From positions 1 to 64,000 of the forward strand of contig NZ_ATVM01000010.1 in NCBI RefSeq assembly GCF_000420725.1: 64,000 nucleotides of DNA, in the 5' to 3' direction. This DNA is from Marinococcus halotolerans DSM 16375 (GTDB lineage Bacteria; Bacillota; Bacilli; Bacillales; Marinococcaceae). Below are positions 35,113 to 45,246 of the stretch, in pieces; position 1 is the stretch's first letter, and each line of letters begins with the position of its first letter. The position numbers and the translations under genes were made by a program. Under the pieces are notes generated by a model. The model had not been told where the DNA came from. It did not search any database and saw only the letters and a list, made by a program, of their open reading frames with translations.

Positions 35113-36291
35113 TTATGAAGAAGTGGCGGGATAATCCAAAACGGCTCTTCCGATGACCTGGGCTGCGGTGAGCATAGCCCGTTCATCAATATCAAATTTC
35201 GAATGATGGTGGGGGTACGTTGTTTCCCAGTCCGGATGGCCGGCTCCTGTGAAGAAATAGGTGCCTTTTACATGCTGGAGGTAGTGCGCATAATCCTCTC
35301 CAGCCATCGAGGGGCTCATATACTCTGTCTTCTGCACCGACTCCGTTTTTTCAGCACATTCAGCAATGAACCGGGCTTCATTATGGTGATTGTCTACCGG
35401 ATGATAGCCGCGCAGGTATTCATAGTCGGCTTCGGCTCCGGCGGCTTCGCAGGTGCCGTGGACAATTTTTCCGATTTCCTCTTCGAACACGTCCCGTACG
35501 TTTTCATCAAAGCAGCGGGTAGTGCCGGTAAGCTTCGCGCTGTCGGCAATTACGTTAAAGGCGTTGACAGCTTCAAACGAGCCGACGGACAGCACTCCGG
35601 AATGAAGCGGGTCGAGCCGGCGGCTGACAATCTGCTGCAGGCTGGTGACCACCTGGGAGCCAATTACGATGGCATCTTTGGTAAGGTGCGGCTGGGCCCC
35701 GTGTCCGCCCTTGCCGCGAATCGTAATATGAAAACGGTCTGAAGCAGCCATCATCGGGCCTTCGCAATACTGGACAGTTCCATAAGGCACCGTCGCCCAT
35801 AAGTGCGTGCCAAAAATGACGTCTACCCCTTCAAGGCAGCCGTCCTGAATCATCTCAATTGCGCCGCCGGGAGCATATTCTTCCGCGTGCTGGTGGATGA
35901 AAACGACAGTGCCGCTTAAGCTGTGCTTTTCTTCCTGCAGAGCTTTTGCGAGGACAAGCAGGTACGCAGTATGGCCGTCATGACCGCAGGCATGCATCAC
36001 ACCGTCCGTCTTTGAAGCGAAAGGAAGGCCGGTGTCCTCCTGGATAGGCAGGGCATCAAAATCCGCCCGGAGAGCGATGACGGGACCGGGCTTTTCACCA
36101 CGGAGCACGGCGGTAACACCGCGCCCGCCTACATTGGTGCGCACCTCATGCCCGAGCTGCCGGTGATAATCGGCTATGTAGGCTGGCGTCTTTTCTTCCT
36201 CAAAGGAAAGCTCAGGGTGCTGGTGCAGATACCTGCGTATCTCCACCATTTCCGGGTAAAGCTCTTCTAATCTGCTGAATAAATTATCCAC
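35113..36291 (-). CDS. M20 family amidohydrolase (YhaA-like)
   Basis: Zinc metallo-amidohydrolase of the N-acyl-amino-acid hydrolase/hippurate hydrolase group, 392 aa. RRYLHQHPELSFEE at the N-terminus, HACGHDGHTAYLL, QHAEEYAPGGA with the catalytic Glu pair, the lid domain and the C-terminal SMAGEDYAHYL and HHHSKFDIDERAM metal segments are complete. Location next to ecsAB matches B. subtilis yhaA. The natural substrate is not known. Confidence 0.92.
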   Translation of the reverse strand: MDNLFSRLEELYPEMVEIRRYLHQHPELSFEEEKTPAYIADYHRQLGHEVRTNVGGRGVTAVLRGEKPGPVIALRADFDALPIQEDTGLPFASKTDGVMHACGHDGHTAYLLVLAKALQEEKHSLSGTVVFIHQHAEEYAPGGAIEMIQDGCLEGVDVIFGTHLWATVPYGTVQYCEGPMMAASDRFHITIRGKGGHGAQPHLTKDAIVIGSQVVTSLQQIVSRRLDPLHSGVLSVGSFEAVNAFNVIADSAKLTGTTRCFDENVRDVFEEEIGKIVHGTCEAAGAEADYEYLRGYHPVDNHHNEARFIAECAEKTESVQKTEYMSPSMAGEDYAHYLQHVKGTYFFTGAGHPDWETTYPHHHSKFDIDERAMLTAAQVIGRAVLDYPATSS

Positions 36292-36500
36292 AAAGGTTCA
36301 CATCCTTTTGAAACATAATGAGACAGAATGAAAATAGGTATGTCTCCACTTAGGAGTAGCGTATAATAGATACAAAAGCTGTATAGTATTTTCTTATCAT
36401 ACATGATCCTTTCTGGAAAATAAAATCAGGAAATCTGGAACGGGCAGACAGCCTGCTGCGTATATTTATAAAATCAACAGAAGAAGGGCGGAAAGAAAGC

Positions 36501-37292
36501 ATGAGCCAAAGAACCGGTTTTATAGGACTGGGTATTATCATTGCCGGCGTAAGTATTGTTTCTTCACAGCTTGGTTTTGATGCAAGTTTGTTCATATGGC
36601 CTATCATAGCGCTATGCCTTGCGTGCTTTTTTGTATACCAGCGGAATTACTGGCTCAGTGCTATGTTTGTCGGTCTCGCTCTGTTGCATGTATCCAACCG
36701 GGCGGATGTGCCTTTTATATTTTCAGCGGTAATTACTGTACTCTTCCTTGCGGGTATTGTGCTGTTTTATTTCTGGTGGAGCAGCTCGAAAAGAGAAATA
36801 GATATCGATAAAGATCTGAATACAACTGAAGAAAAAAACCGGAACAAAAGAAGCACCTCCTACTCGCATGAGGTACGCCGGGCCGGGCAGGAACGGGAGA
36901 TTCCGTCACATCACCGCTTTTTGGCAGGACAGTGTGTGTATATAAAGAAACCCTTCAGAATCCATGAAGCTGCCGTCCAGTACGGAGCGGGTGAAGTAAT
37001 TATAGATTTTTCGAAAGCCAAAACAGAGGAAGAGACAGTGCCTGTAAGAATTAGTGGAATGGTCGGAAGTATCAAACTCTTTGTCCCGGAAAACTGGGAC
37101 GTTAACGTCGACGCAAAGACGATTGTTGGAGAAACGAAGGTGCTCGGGTATAAGGAAGAGGGTCTGAAGGCGGCGATGAAGGTCGAACACAGGGCGAAAG
37201 AGCATACTGAGGTAACGTTAAATATCCAGGCAGAGCTTGTCATTGGCAGCATACAGGTTAAGTATGCAAAGCATCCAGCTGTTTCCGTGTAA
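36501..37292 (+). CDS. LiaF-like cell-wall stress membrane protein
   Basis: Four hydrophobic segments in residues 1-100, a Lys/Arg/Glu linker, then a C-terminal beta-helix-like domain (GAGEVIIDFSKAKTEEETVPVRISGMVGSIKLFVPENWDVNVDAKTIVGETKVLG). This is the layout of LiaF (YvqF), the inhibitor of the LiaRS two-component system. No liaR or liaS is nearby. It directly precedes pbpF and sits where B. subtilis has yhgBC. GGAAAG lies before the ATG. Confidence 0.82.
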   Translation: MSQRTGFIGLGIIIAGVSIVSSQLGFDASLFIWPIIALCLACFFVYQRNYWLSAMFVGLALLHVSNRADVPFIFSAVITVLFLAGIVLFYFWWSSSKREIDIDKDLNTTEEKNRNKRSTSYSHEVRRAGQEREIPSHHRFLAGQCVYIKKPFRIHEAAVQYGAGEVIIDFSKAKTEEETVPVRISGMVGSIKLFVPENWDVNVDAKTIVGETKVLGYKEEGLKAAMKVEHRAKEHTEVTLNIQAELVIGSIQVKYAKHPAVSV

Positions 37293-37360
37293 CTTAACGA
37301 AATGTCTGCCGACTAAAGCAGGGTGAAATATTTGTGTGAAAAGCGAGGGTGGCAGAGCTC

Positions 37361-39517
37361 ATGAATAAACGGAAATGGGGAAAACGGTTGCTGATAGCTG
37401 CAGCTGCTTTTCTTTTGATTTTTGGCATATATTTATCCTCCGTTGTAATCGGCGCTGCTGCGATCAGTGAAAAGCAGCTGACGATGAATGAAACAACGAC
37501 AATAGTTGATGACAGTGGAGAACAATTGGCGGAGCTGTATTCAGAGGACAGGGAAGTGATCGAGGAAGAACAAATACCGGATCATGTAAAAGAAGCATTT
37601 ATTTCCATTGAAGATATTAGGTTTTATGACCACCGCGGTATAGACCCAAGAGCGATTGCGCGTGCGCTTTACCGTGATATTTTAGCTGGTGGAATTGTCG
37701 AGGGCGGAAGTACGATTACCCAGCAGCTGGCGAAAAATGCTTTTCTCTCGAGCGACCAGACCTTTTTGCGTAAAACCAAGGAAGTTCTGATTGCTATGGG
37801 ACTTGAAAAGAAATTCTCCAAGGATGAGGTAATGGGCTACTATTTAAACCAGATATACTTCGGTCACGGAGCTTACGGCATTCAGTCTGCCTCCCAGCAG
37901 TATTTCGGAAAAGACGCTTCTGAATTGAACGTCGAAGAAGGCGCTATGCTTGCGGCTATGGTAAAAGGACCCAGCAATTATTCGCCGGTGGATGAGCCTG
38001 AGGAGGCTAAGGAGCGAAGAGATACCGTCATCGCTATTATGGAGCGTGAAGGGTACATATCAGAAGAAGAAAAAGCGGCAGCAACTTCTGCGTCTCTTCC
38101 TTCCGGGCTTCAGGAGCAGCAGACCCACCCGGAATACTATACGTATGTGGACATGCTCATGAAAGAAGCTCAGGAGAAATACAACATTGAACCGGAAGAA
38201 ATTTATAAAGGCGGCTACACGATTCAGGTGCCGATGAACGAGGAAATGCAGCAGGCTTCCTACAGCCTGATGCAGGAAGATACGTATTATCCGGACGGCT
38301 CGGAGGATGCGGAGAGTGCCTTTTTTATGATGGATCACAGCAGCGGCGGAGTTGTCGCAGTGCAGGGCGGCCGGGATTATGAACGCCAGGGGATGAACCG
38401 GGCGGAAGTGCAGCGGCAGCCGGGATCTGCGTTTAAGCCGCTGGCTGTATACGCACCAGCTCTCGAATCTGGAGAATACGAGCCTTATTCAACGCTTCAG
38501 GATGAACAATTGGATTACGACGGCTATTCTCCGAAAAATAACAGCGGGGAATACCAGGGCGAAGTGACAATGAGCGAAGCGCTCGAGCAGTCCATCAATA
38601 CTTCAGCAGTATGGCTCTACGACAAGCTTGACCGCGGCGCTACGGATGATTTTTTGGAAAAGACAGGTATTGAGCCCCAGGGGGACGGCCTCGCCACGGC
38701 CCTTGGCGGTCTTGAAAACGGAGTTACTCCGTCGCAGTTAACAGAAGCGTATACGACGTTTTCAAACAATGGCACAAAAACAGAGCCGTATTTTATTACG
38801 AACATAAAAGATCGTAACGGAAATATTATCGTGGAAAATGAAACAAAAGAGCAGGAAGTGATGGACCCGCAGAATGCATGGTATATGACCCGTATGCTCG
38901 AAAATGTAGTGGAAAATGGCACAGCATCAGCCGGAAGCACCTCCTACGATTTAGCCGGCAAAACAGGAACGACTTCGTTTGAAGCAGTCGAAGACGGGGC
39001 GAGAGACGCCTGGTTCGCCGGCTACACGCCGCAGTGGACTGGTACGCTCTGGATGGGCTATGACCAGACAACCGAAGATAATTATTTAACCGGTGGAAGC
39101 TCTCATGCGGTGGAGCTGTTTAAATCTATTTTAAACGAGACCCCCGCTGGAAGCAGCGCGGTGGAATTTGAAAAACCTGAAGGTGTACGTGATTTGGAAG
39201 AGCCTGTGGAGCTTCCGGAAATTGATTCGCTTGAAGGGGACCTGACATTTACCGGTGGTGGCTTCTTAAACGTGAAGCTTACGTGGGAAGCATCTGAAGA
39301 CGATCGCGTTAATTACACGATTTACGAAGTGACAGACGGAGAACGCGAAGAAATCGACCAGGTCCGCGGAAAGGGGAGCTACACGATCGAAAATGCAAAT
39401 CCATTTAATTTAAGAGAGTATATTGTTGTCCCTTCCTACGAACCGACAAACCAGGAAGGTGAAGATTCGAATACAGCAGAGGTACAGGCCCGTTCTATTT
39501 TTGGAATTGGAGGGTAA
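37361..39517 (+). CDS. pbpF: class A penicillin-binding protein 1F
   Basis: Bifunctional peptidoglycan synthase, 718 aa, with an N-terminal anchor (residues 8-30). Glycosyltransferase motifs: SIEDIRFYDHRGID, EGGSTITQQLAKN, KKFSKDEVMGYYLNQIYFGHG. Transpeptidase: SAFK (QPGSAFKPL), SIN and KTGTT. A C-terminal fibronectin-III-like domain (about 620-705) follows. Start ATG 37361 is 8 bases after GAGGGTGG; an in-frame GTG at 37349 is inside that site. The position before hemE matches B. subtilis pbpF. Confidence 0.93.
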   Translation: MNKRKWGKRLLIAAAAFLLIFGIYLSSVVIGAAAISEKQLTMNETTTIVDDSGEQLAELYSEDREVIEEEQIPDHVKEAFISIEDIRFYDHRGIDPRAIARALYRDILAGGIVEGGSTITQQLAKNAFLSSDQTFLRKTKEVLIAMGLEKKFSKDEVMGYYLNQIYFGHGAYGIQSASQQYFGKDASELNVEEGAMLAAMVKGPSNYSPVDEPEEAKERRDTVIAIMEREGYISEEEKAAATSASLPSGLQEQQTHPEYYTYVDMLMKEAQEKYNIEPEEIYKGGYTIQVPMNEEMQQASYSLMQEDTYYPDGSEDAESAFFMMDHSSGGVVAVQGGRDYERQGMNRAEVQRQPGSAFKPLAVYAPALESGEYEPYSTLQDEQLDYDGYSPKNNSGEYQGEVTMSEALEQSINTSAVWLYDKLDRGATDDFLEKTGIEPQGDGLATALGGLENGVTPSQLTEAYTTFSNNGTKTEPYFITNIKDRNGNIIVENETKEQEVMDPQNAWYMTRMLENVVENGTASAGSTSYDLAGKTGTTSFEAVEDGARDAWFAGYTPQWTGTLWMGYDQTTEDNYLTGGSSHAVELFKSILNETPAGSSAVEFEKPEGVRDLEEPVELPEIDSLEGDLTFTGGGFLNVKLTWEASEDDRVNYTIYEVTDGEREEIDQVRGKGSYTIENANPFNLREYIVVPSYEPTNQEGEDSNTAEVQARSIFGIGG

Positions 39518-39528
39518 CAGCGACTTAA

Positions 39529-39556
39529 AAGGCAGCCTTGGCGGGCTGCCTTATTT
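39529..39556 (+). terminator. rho-independent terminator of pbpF
   Basis: Stem GGCAGCC / GGCTGCC followed by TTATTT. Confidence 0.75.
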
Positions 39557-39694
39557 GTACACCGTACTCATGAATTTTTTATGAATGTTGCTAAAATGCA
39601 CTATACATGACAGGAACGAACAGGTTATGGTAAAAACAGAAAAGGTGATTGTGCGAACTTGAGTGGTGAGCAGGCAGAGAGGAAGTGCCCAAAA

Positions 39695-40747
39695 ATGAAA
39701 GAAACCTTATACAATAATACTTTTTTAGAAGCAGCACGGGGAAACTATACCGGCCATGTCCCGGTATGGTACATGCGTCAGGCGGGGAGGTCACAGCCCG
39801 AATACCGTAAATTAAAAGAGAAGTATTCGCTGGTGGAAATTACTCATGACCCCGAACTGTGTGCCTATGTAACCCGGCTGCCGGTGGAACAGTATCAAAA
39901 CGATGCGGCTATTTTATATAAAGACATTATGACACCGCTGCCGTCTATCGGCGTAGACGTAGAGATAAAACCGGGCATCGGTCCGGTGATTGATCGCCCG
40001 ATTGAAACGCTGGCCGATGTAAAACGGCTTGGAACGCTTGAGCCGGAAAAGGATATCGACTACGTGCTTGAAACAATCAAGCTTCTGCGCCAGCAGCTGA
40101 GTGTGCCGTTAATCAGCTTTAGCGGGGCCCCGTTTACCCTGGCGAGCTACATGATTGAAGGCGGGCCGTCGAAAAACTACCACCGGACGAAAAGCTTCAT
40201 GTACTCGCAGCCGGACGCCTGGTTTGCATTGATGGATACGCTCGGTGACATGGTGATTCGGTACGCTGGTGCTCAGGTAGAGGCCGGAGCCCAGGCTATT
40301 CAAATCTTTGACTCCTGGGTCGGTGCCTTAAACGCCGCCGACTACCGGCAGTATGTGAAGCCTGTCATGACCAGAATATTTGCCGCTTTAGAAGGAAAGA
40401 ATGTACCAGTGTCCATGTTTGGAGTCGGTGCCGGCCATCTGCTTGAAGACTGGAACGACCTGCCGCTCTCTATAATTGGACTGGACTGGCGGACCTCAAT
40501 TCTTGAAGCAAGAAACCGGGGCATCACCAAAACGCTGCAGGGCAACCTGGATCCGAGCCTGCTGCTTGCTCCGTGGCCGGAAATAGAGAAAAGAGCTGCC
40601 GCTATTATTGATGAGGGCATTCAGCATCCCGGATTTATTTTTAATTTGGGACACGGTGTATTCCCGGATGTGAAGCCTGATACATTGAAACGTTTAACAG
40701 CTTTCGTTCATGAATATTCGAAAGAACAGTTGGAGGGAAGACAATGA
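39695..40747 (+). CDS. hemE: uroporphyrinogen decarboxylase
   Basis: Decarboxylates uroporphyrinogen III to coproporphyrinogen III in heme synthesis. [17 protein letters not shown] holds the substrate-binding Arg residues; [19 protein letters not shown] and [10 protein letters not shown] are conserved. 350 aa from ATG 39695, with GAGAGGAAG about 10 bases upstream. A TTG at 39659 would add 12 residues and cannot be excluded. It overlaps hemH by 4 bp. Confidence 0.95.
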   Translation: MKETLYNNTFLEAARGNYTGHVPVWYMRQAGRSQPEYRKLKEKYSLVEITHDPELCAYVTRLPVEQYQNDAAILYKDIMTPLPSIGVDVEIKPGIGPVIDRPIETLADVKRLGTLEPEKDIDYVLETIKLLRQQLSVPLISFSGAPFTLASYMIEGGPSKNYHRTKSFMYSQPDAWFALMDTLGDMVIRYAGAQVEAGAQAIQIFDSWVGALNAADYRQYVKPVMTRIFAALEGKNVPVSMFGVGAGHLLEDWNDLPLSIIGLDWRTSILEARNRGITKTLQGNLDPSLLLAPWPEIEKRAAAIIDEGIQHPGFIFNLGHGVFPDVKPDTLKRLTAFVHEYSKEQLEGRQ

Positions 40748-41676
40748 AAAAGAAAACCGGCCTTTTGGTGATGGCTTACGGAACGCCGAGAAGCCTCGAC
40801 GAAGTCGAAAGCTATTACACTCATATCCGGCGCGGGAACAAACCGTCCGAAGAAGCTTTGGAGGATCTTGTCTCCCGCTATAAAGCAATTGGCGGGGTTT
40901 CCCCGCTTGCAAAAATTACGGAGGATCAGGCCTATGGTCTGGGCGGGGTGATGAACGAACGTCACCCGGAACGGGAGTTTCACGTTTATATCGGGTTGAA
41001 GCATATTGACCCGTTTATCGAGGATGCTGTTGCTGAAATGAAAAAGGACGGGATCGAAGAGGCGTACAGCATCGTCCTGGCGCCGCACTTTTCGACTTTC
41101 AGCGTAAAATCTTATAATGGACGGGCCCAGGAGGAATCCTCCCGGATCAATGGCCCGGCGATTCACAGCGTAGAAAGTTGGTACGACCAGCCGAAATTTC
41201 TGCACTACTGGGCTGAACGGGTTCGCGCCATGCTTGACGGGCTTGATGAAGAGAAAACGTGTGTTATTTTTTCTGCTCACAGCCTGCCGGAAAAAATCAT
41301 CGCCAAAGGAGACCCGTATCCGGAACAACTGAAAGAAACCGCCCAATGGATCGCAGAGCGCGCCAATGTTCAGCACTACGATATCGGCTGGCAGAGTGAA
41401 GGGAATACTCCGGATCCATGGCTTGGACCGGATGTGCAGGACTTAACGAAGGATCTGCATCATCAACATGGCTATGAGTCATTTGTCTATTGCCCGGTTG
41501 GATTTGTAGCCGATCATCTCGAAGTATTGTTTGATAATGATGTTGAATGTAAAGACGCCTGCGACAGTGTAGGGGCGGCATACTACCGGCCGGAAATGCC
41601 GAACAGCCAGCGTGAATTTTTAGAGGCGCTCGGCGACGCGATTGATGCTTTAGTGGAACAGAAGGTTTCCTCGTAA
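40744..41676 (+). CDS. hemH: ferrochelatase (coproporphyrin III ferrochelatase)
   Basis: Inserts iron into the porphyrin; in Firmicutes the substrate is coproporphyrin III. His179 (FSAHSLP) and Glu260 ([10 protein letters not shown]) are the metal-site residues. 310 aa equals the soluble Gram-positive type. ATG overlaps the hemE stop, with TTGGAGGG as ribosome site. In B. subtilis hemY follows; here a terminator and a convergent ureohydrolase follow. Confidence 0.95.
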   Translation: MKKKTGLLVMAYGTPRSLDEVESYYTHIRRGNKPSEEALEDLVSRYKAIGGVSPLAKITEDQAYGLGGVMNERHPEREFHVYIGLKHIDPFIEDAVAEMKKDGIEEAYSIVLAPHFSTFSVKSYNGRAQEESSRINGPAIHSVESWYDQPKFLHYWAERVRAMLDGLDEEKTCVIFSAHSLPEKIIAKGDPYPEQLKETAQWIAERANVQHYDIGWQSEGNTPDPWLGPDVQDLTKDLHHQHGYESFVYCPVGFVADHLEVLFDNDVECKDACDSVGAAYYRPEMPNSQREFLEALGDAIDALVEQKVSS

Positions 41677-41680
41677 TGTA

Positions 41681-41720
41681 AAAGGGCGTCCTTTCAAAAT
41701 GATGAAAGGACGCCTCTTTG
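41681..41720. terminator. terminator after hemH
   Basis: Perfect 12-bp stem GGCGTCCTTTCA / TGAAAGGACGCC. TCTTT follows on the plus strand and CCCTTTTAC on the minus strand. Confidence 0.82.
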
Positions 41721-41725
41721 TATTG

Positions 41726-42679
41726 TTATGCTTTTCCTTCCTGCTTTAATCTGCCGGCAAGTACGTAAAGGACAGCCAGGGTGACAAAGTGGGAGGAAAA
41801 ATCATTTTGGTCCTGCTGCGGGTAGACTTCGACAAAATCCATGCCGCAGAGGCCGTGAACACCGAATTCGTGAATGAGAGTCAGCAGCTGTTCGGGATGG
41901 AGTCCGTTGGCATCTGCCGGGCCGCCGGGGTTGTAGGCATAGTCTAAAATATCGCTGCAGATACTTAAATATACTTCATCGGTCCCTTCAGAAGCGGTCT
42001 CATAGACTTCCCTGGCAAACGTTTTTAAATCCGGAGCATTGCGGATTTTATCGATAGTAATCGTAACAGCCCCCGCTTCTTTGGCGGATCTGCCATTGAC
42101 TGCTTTATTGCGGGGGCCGTGGATGCCAAGGTGCACAAGGCTCTTATTTCTCACCTGCTCATATTCATACAGGCGTGCAAACGGGGAGCCGCGCCCGAAC
42201 TCGTCGCCCATCGATTCATCGTTATTATCAAAGTGGGCATCGATATGAATAATGCCGATTTTTTTCCCGGTAGTTTCACCAAGCGCCCGTACGACCGGAT
42301 ATGTGATGCCATGGTCGCCTCCGAGACCGACAGGAAACGTGCCGGATGTCCATAAAGAAGAAGCAAATGACTGGATTGTTTCCATCGTGGCCGCAACGTC
42401 GGCCGGCGTGGTGGAAACGTCTCCGGCATCTGCGAGGCTGTAGTGGCTGAGTACATCGATGCCGTCAAGCTCAGGCAGATAGCCGCTGTAGCGCTCAGAG
42501 CACTGGCGGATCACCTTCGGTCCAAGCTCGCAGCCTGTATAAGCCCCCCAGGTTACCGCTCCCTCCCACGGCACACCGTAGATAGTGGCCTGGTAGTTTG
42601 CTGCCTGCGATAAATCCTTTGCTACTGAAGAAGCGTGAAGGAAGGTCGGTGTATTTCCGTAAATGAGTGGTCGGTCCAT
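41726..42679 (-). CDS. ureohydrolase (agmatinase/arginase family) with altered metal ligand
   Basis: 317 aa arginase-fold protein. Metal ligands His123 (GGDH), Asp147, His149 and Asp151 (DAHFD) are present. The second pair, normally Asp-x-Asp in S-x-D-x-D, reads Ser-Ile-Cys241-Ser-Asp243, so one bridging Asp is Cys. The usual DPAFAPG is DYAYNPG. The family hydrolyses guanidino compounds to urea; the substrate here cannot be named. It is monocistronic on the minus strand, next to spo0B. No speA, hut or rocF-operon gene is nearby. Confidence 0.82.
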   Translation of the reverse strand: MDRPLIYGNTPTFLHASSVAKDLSQAANYQATIYGVPWEGAVTWGAYTGCELGPKVIRQCSERYSGYLPELDGIDVLSHYSLADAGDVSTTPADVAATMETIQSFASSLWTSGTFPVGLGGDHGITYPVVRALGETTGKKIGIIHIDAHFDNNDESMGDEFGRGSPFARLYEYEQVRNKSLVHLGIHGPRNKAVNGRSAKEAGAVTITIDKIRNAPDLKTFAREVYETASEGTDEVYLSICSDILDYAYNPGGPADANGLHPEQLLTLIHEFGVHGLCGMDFVEVYPQQDQNDFSSHFVTLAVLYVLAGRLKQEGKA

Positions 42680-42764
42680 ATGTCAGCACCCTCTCTGTGT
42701 GTGATTTTCAATGTATAGGGAGTGAAGAAGTGTCTATGCCCTGATACGTTTACCACGTGACATG

Positions 42765-42773
42765 TGATACAAT
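42765..42773 (+). promoter_or_regulatory. extended -10 promoter for spo0B-obgE
   Basis: TGATACAAT contains TACAAT (42768-42773) with the TGn extension, 95 bp before spo0B. CACGTG and ACATGT palindromes overlap just upstream. Confidence 0.45.
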
Positions 42774-42867
42774 AAAGTGTACCATATGTGAGTAGTTTTG
42801 CGTTCGAAGCAGTGGAACAAACTGTACAGCAGCACAAGCGCAGGGAAGTGGAAAGGCGGTAACACCT

Positions 42868-43410
42868 ATGAAGGCTGAAGAGAAATTAGAAGTATTGAAG
42901 CATTCCCGTCATGACTGGATGAATGTCCTGCAGCTTCTGAAAACACACGCTGCGCTTGGTAAAGTGGAAGAGCTTCAGAAAGTGATCGAAAAAACCACCT
43001 TCAAAGCTTCCCATGAAGCCAAGCTGTCAAATGTACAGGCTCCGGCGTTCGCTGTAGAGCTGATCACGTTCCATTGGCAGGAGCACTGGTTTTCCATTGA
43101 TTTTGAGGTGGAGGATACGTTCAGTGCCGAGCCGGACGATCAGAAGTGGACTGGTTTTTTTCAAGGACTGGCAGCACGCATTGATGAACAGGCCGAGCGA
43201 ACGAGAAATAACCACCTCGAAATTTCCATCAACCAGAACGATGGCGGGCTTCCGTGTCTGGAGCTCGATTTTGAAGGTGAATTAAAGAGTCCCGAGAGGC
43301 TTGAACAGTGGATACGAAAAGAGTCCGTAATGATAGATATGATTGAATATATAGAAGTAAGCACAGAGCACCTATATTGCGTCATTGTCGATCAAGCAGG
43401 CGGTCAGTAA
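42868..43410 (+). CDS. spo0B: sporulation initiation phosphotransferase Spo0B
   Basis: Passes phosphate from Spo0F to Spo0A. The active His lies in the helical-hairpin motif [26 protein letters not shown] near residue 14, and the C-terminal part is a degenerate kinase-like domain. The gene order spo0B-obgE-pheB-pheA is that of B. subtilis. It shows the organism has a sporulation phosphorelay. The ribosomal genes rplU-ysxB-rpmA that usually precede it are absent. Confidence 0.9.
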   Translation: MKAEEKLEVLKHSRHDWMNVLQLLKTHAALGKVEELQKVIEKTTFKASHEAKLSNVQAPAFAVELITFHWQEHWFSIDFEVEDTFSAEPDDQKWTGFFQGLAARIDEQAERTRNNHLEISINQNDGGLPCLELDFEGELKSPERLEQWIRKESVMIDMIEYIEVSTEHLYCVIVDQAGGQ

Positions 43411-43432
43411 GAATACTAATGAGGTGAAAGAG

Positions 43433-44722
43433 TTGTTTGTAGATCACGTAAATTTATATGTAAAAGGCGGCGATGGCGGAGATGGCATGGTCGCCTTTCG
43501 TCGGGAAAAGTATGTTCCGGACGGCGGACCGGCCGGAGGCGACGGAGGCAGAGGCGCAGATGTAGTTTTTGAAGTGGATGAAGGGCTCAGGACATTGATG
43601 GATTTCCGGTATCAGCGCCACTTTAAGGCAAAACGCGGCGACAATGGAAGATCCAAAAACCAGCACGGCAGAGGCGGCGAAGATTTAATTGTCCGTGTAC
43701 CGCCGGGCACTATTATCCGGGACCGCAGCTCTGAGGTTATGATTGCGGATTTAACAGAGCATAAACAACGGGTGGTAGTGGCAAAAGGCGGAAGGGGCGG
43801 CCGTGGAAACACACGATTTGCTTCTCCCTCCAATCCGGCCCCGGAAATCAGCGAAAAAGGCGAGCCGGCGGAGGAAAAAGACATTCAGCTTGAGCTGAAG
43901 GTACTGGCAGACGTTGGTCTCGTCGGTTTTCCGAGCGTTGGTAAATCGACGCTATTGTCTATTGTATCAGCAGCCCGTCCGAAAATTGCCGATTATCCAT
44001 TTACTACACTAAAGCCGAACCTCGGCGTCGTGGATGCAGGTGAAGGGAAAAGCTTTGTCATGGCGGACCTCCCGGGGCTTATTGCCGGAGCCCATGAAGG
44101 CGTTGGACTCGGAGCTCAATTTTTACGGCACATTGAACGGACACGGGTGCTTGTGCATATTGTGGATATGGCCGGTGAACTCGAAGGCCGTGATCCGTTT
44201 GAGGATTTCCAGCAGATCAATGCGGAGCTGCGGGAGCACAACCTCCGGCTGCTTGAACGCCCAATGGTAGTAATGGCTAACAAGATGGACATGCCGGGCA
44301 CAGAGGAACAGCTTGAAGAGTTTAAAAAGAAGCTTCCGGAAGGCATTGAAGTATTTCCTGTCTCTACCCTTAGAAAGCAGGGTATTCAGCCGCTTCTGCA
44401 GAGAGTGGCAGATCTGGTGGAAACGACCCCTGCCTTTCATTTATATGATGAAGAGGACCAGGAAGAAAAAGTGGTGTACACGCTCGATGAAAAAGAAGCT
44501 CCGTTTTATATTGGCCGAGCCGACGACGGTGCTTATGTACTGTACGGACCGGACATCGAAAAACACTATAGAATGGCGGATCTCTCCCACGAAGATTCGA
44601 TGCAGCGCTTTTCCAGGAAAATGCGCAACATGGGCGTCGATGAAGCACTGCGCGAGCGAGGGGCTAAACACGGAGATACAGTAAGGCTGCTGGACTTTGA
44701 GTTTGAATTTGTTGATGGGTAA
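43433..44722 (+). CDS. obgE: GTPase ObgE/CgtA
   Basis: Ribosome-associated GTPase in 50S assembly and stress control. The Gly-rich Obg fold occupies residues 1-158 ([19 protein letters not shown] ... [12 protein letters not shown]), the G domain 159-330 ([25 protein letters not shown]), and the OCT domain the rest. The start is TTG 43433 after GAGGTGAAAG, giving 429 aa, one off B. subtilis Obg. The in-frame ATG at 43385 lies inside spo0B and is rejected. Confidence 0.95.
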   Translation: MFVDHVNLYVKGGDGGDGMVAFRREKYVPDGGPAGGDGGRGADVVFEVDEGLRTLMDFRYQRHFKAKRGDNGRSKNQHGRGGEDLIVRVPPGTIIRDRSSEVMIADLTEHKQRVVVAKGGRGGRGNTRFASPSNPAPEISEKGEPAEEKDIQLELKVLADVGLVGFPSVGKSTLLSIVSAARPKIADYPFTTLKPNLGVVDAGEGKSFVMADLPGLIAGAHEGVGLGAQFLRHIERTRVLVHIVDMAGELEGRDPFEDFQQINAELREHNLRLLERPMVVMANKMDMPGTEEQLEEFKKKLPEGIEVFPVSTLRKQGIQPLLQRVADLVETTPAFHLYDEEDQEEKVVYTLDEKEAPFYIGRADDGAYVLYGPDIEKHYRMADLSHEDSMQRFSRKMRNMGVDEALRERGAKHGDTVRLLDFEFEFVDG

Positions 44723-44765
44723 CCAGTCAGTATAAATCAGAGTATAAAAGAGTGTGGTGAAAGCA

Positions 44766-45218
44766 GTGGCAGACAGAATTGATCATTTCTATCTTGTACG
44801 GGAAGATCTGTTAACAGATGCAATGCAGAAAACGTTGGAAGCAAAAGCACTGCTTGAAAGCGGAAAGGTGCAGAAGGTGGCAGAGGCGGTACAGCATGTA
44901 GATCTGAGCCGCAGCGCTTTTTATAAATACCGGGATGCTATTTTTCCGTTTCATACGATGATACAGGAGCAGATTATTACATTATCGATCCAGCTCGCCG
45001 ATCGCTCCGGCTCCCTGTCGGAGCTGCTGCGTATTGTAGCGGAAGCAAATTCAAATGTGCTTACTATTAATCAGACGATCCCGCTGCAGGGGCGGGCAAA
45101 TATCACGCTGACTGTGGATACGTCGGCGCTCAGTCTGGAAATCCGTGACTTTGTACGCAAAATTCAGGAAATGGAATTTGTGGAAAAGGCTGAAATAGTC
45201 GGGTCCGGATCGCTGTAA
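44766..45218 (+). CDS. pheB: ACT domain-containing protein PheB
   Basis: 150 aa. The N-terminal helical part ([35 protein letters not shown] ... [16 protein letters not shown]) and a C-terminal ACT domain ([30 protein letters not shown]) match the UPF0735/PheB family between obgE and pheA. A regulatory role in phenylalanine synthesis is presumed. Several in-frame GTG codons exist; GTG 44766 is preferred because it follows GGTGAAAG at a usual distance. Confidence 0.9.
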   Translation: MADRIDHFYLVREDLLTDAMQKTLEAKALLESGKVQKVAEAVQHVDLSRSAFYKYRDAIFPFHTMIQEQIITLSIQLADRSGSLSELLRIVAEANSNVLTINQTIPLQGRANITLTVDTSALSLEIRDFVRKIQEMEFVEKAEIVGSGSL

Positions 45219-45246
45219 AGAGTAGAAAGGTAAAGGAGTGTAGAGA

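Noticed and set aside
43385-43432. Longer N-terminus for ObgE from ATG 43385
   Set aside because: It overlaps spo0B, has no ribosome site, and would add 16 residues not found in Obg; TTG 43433 fits family length.
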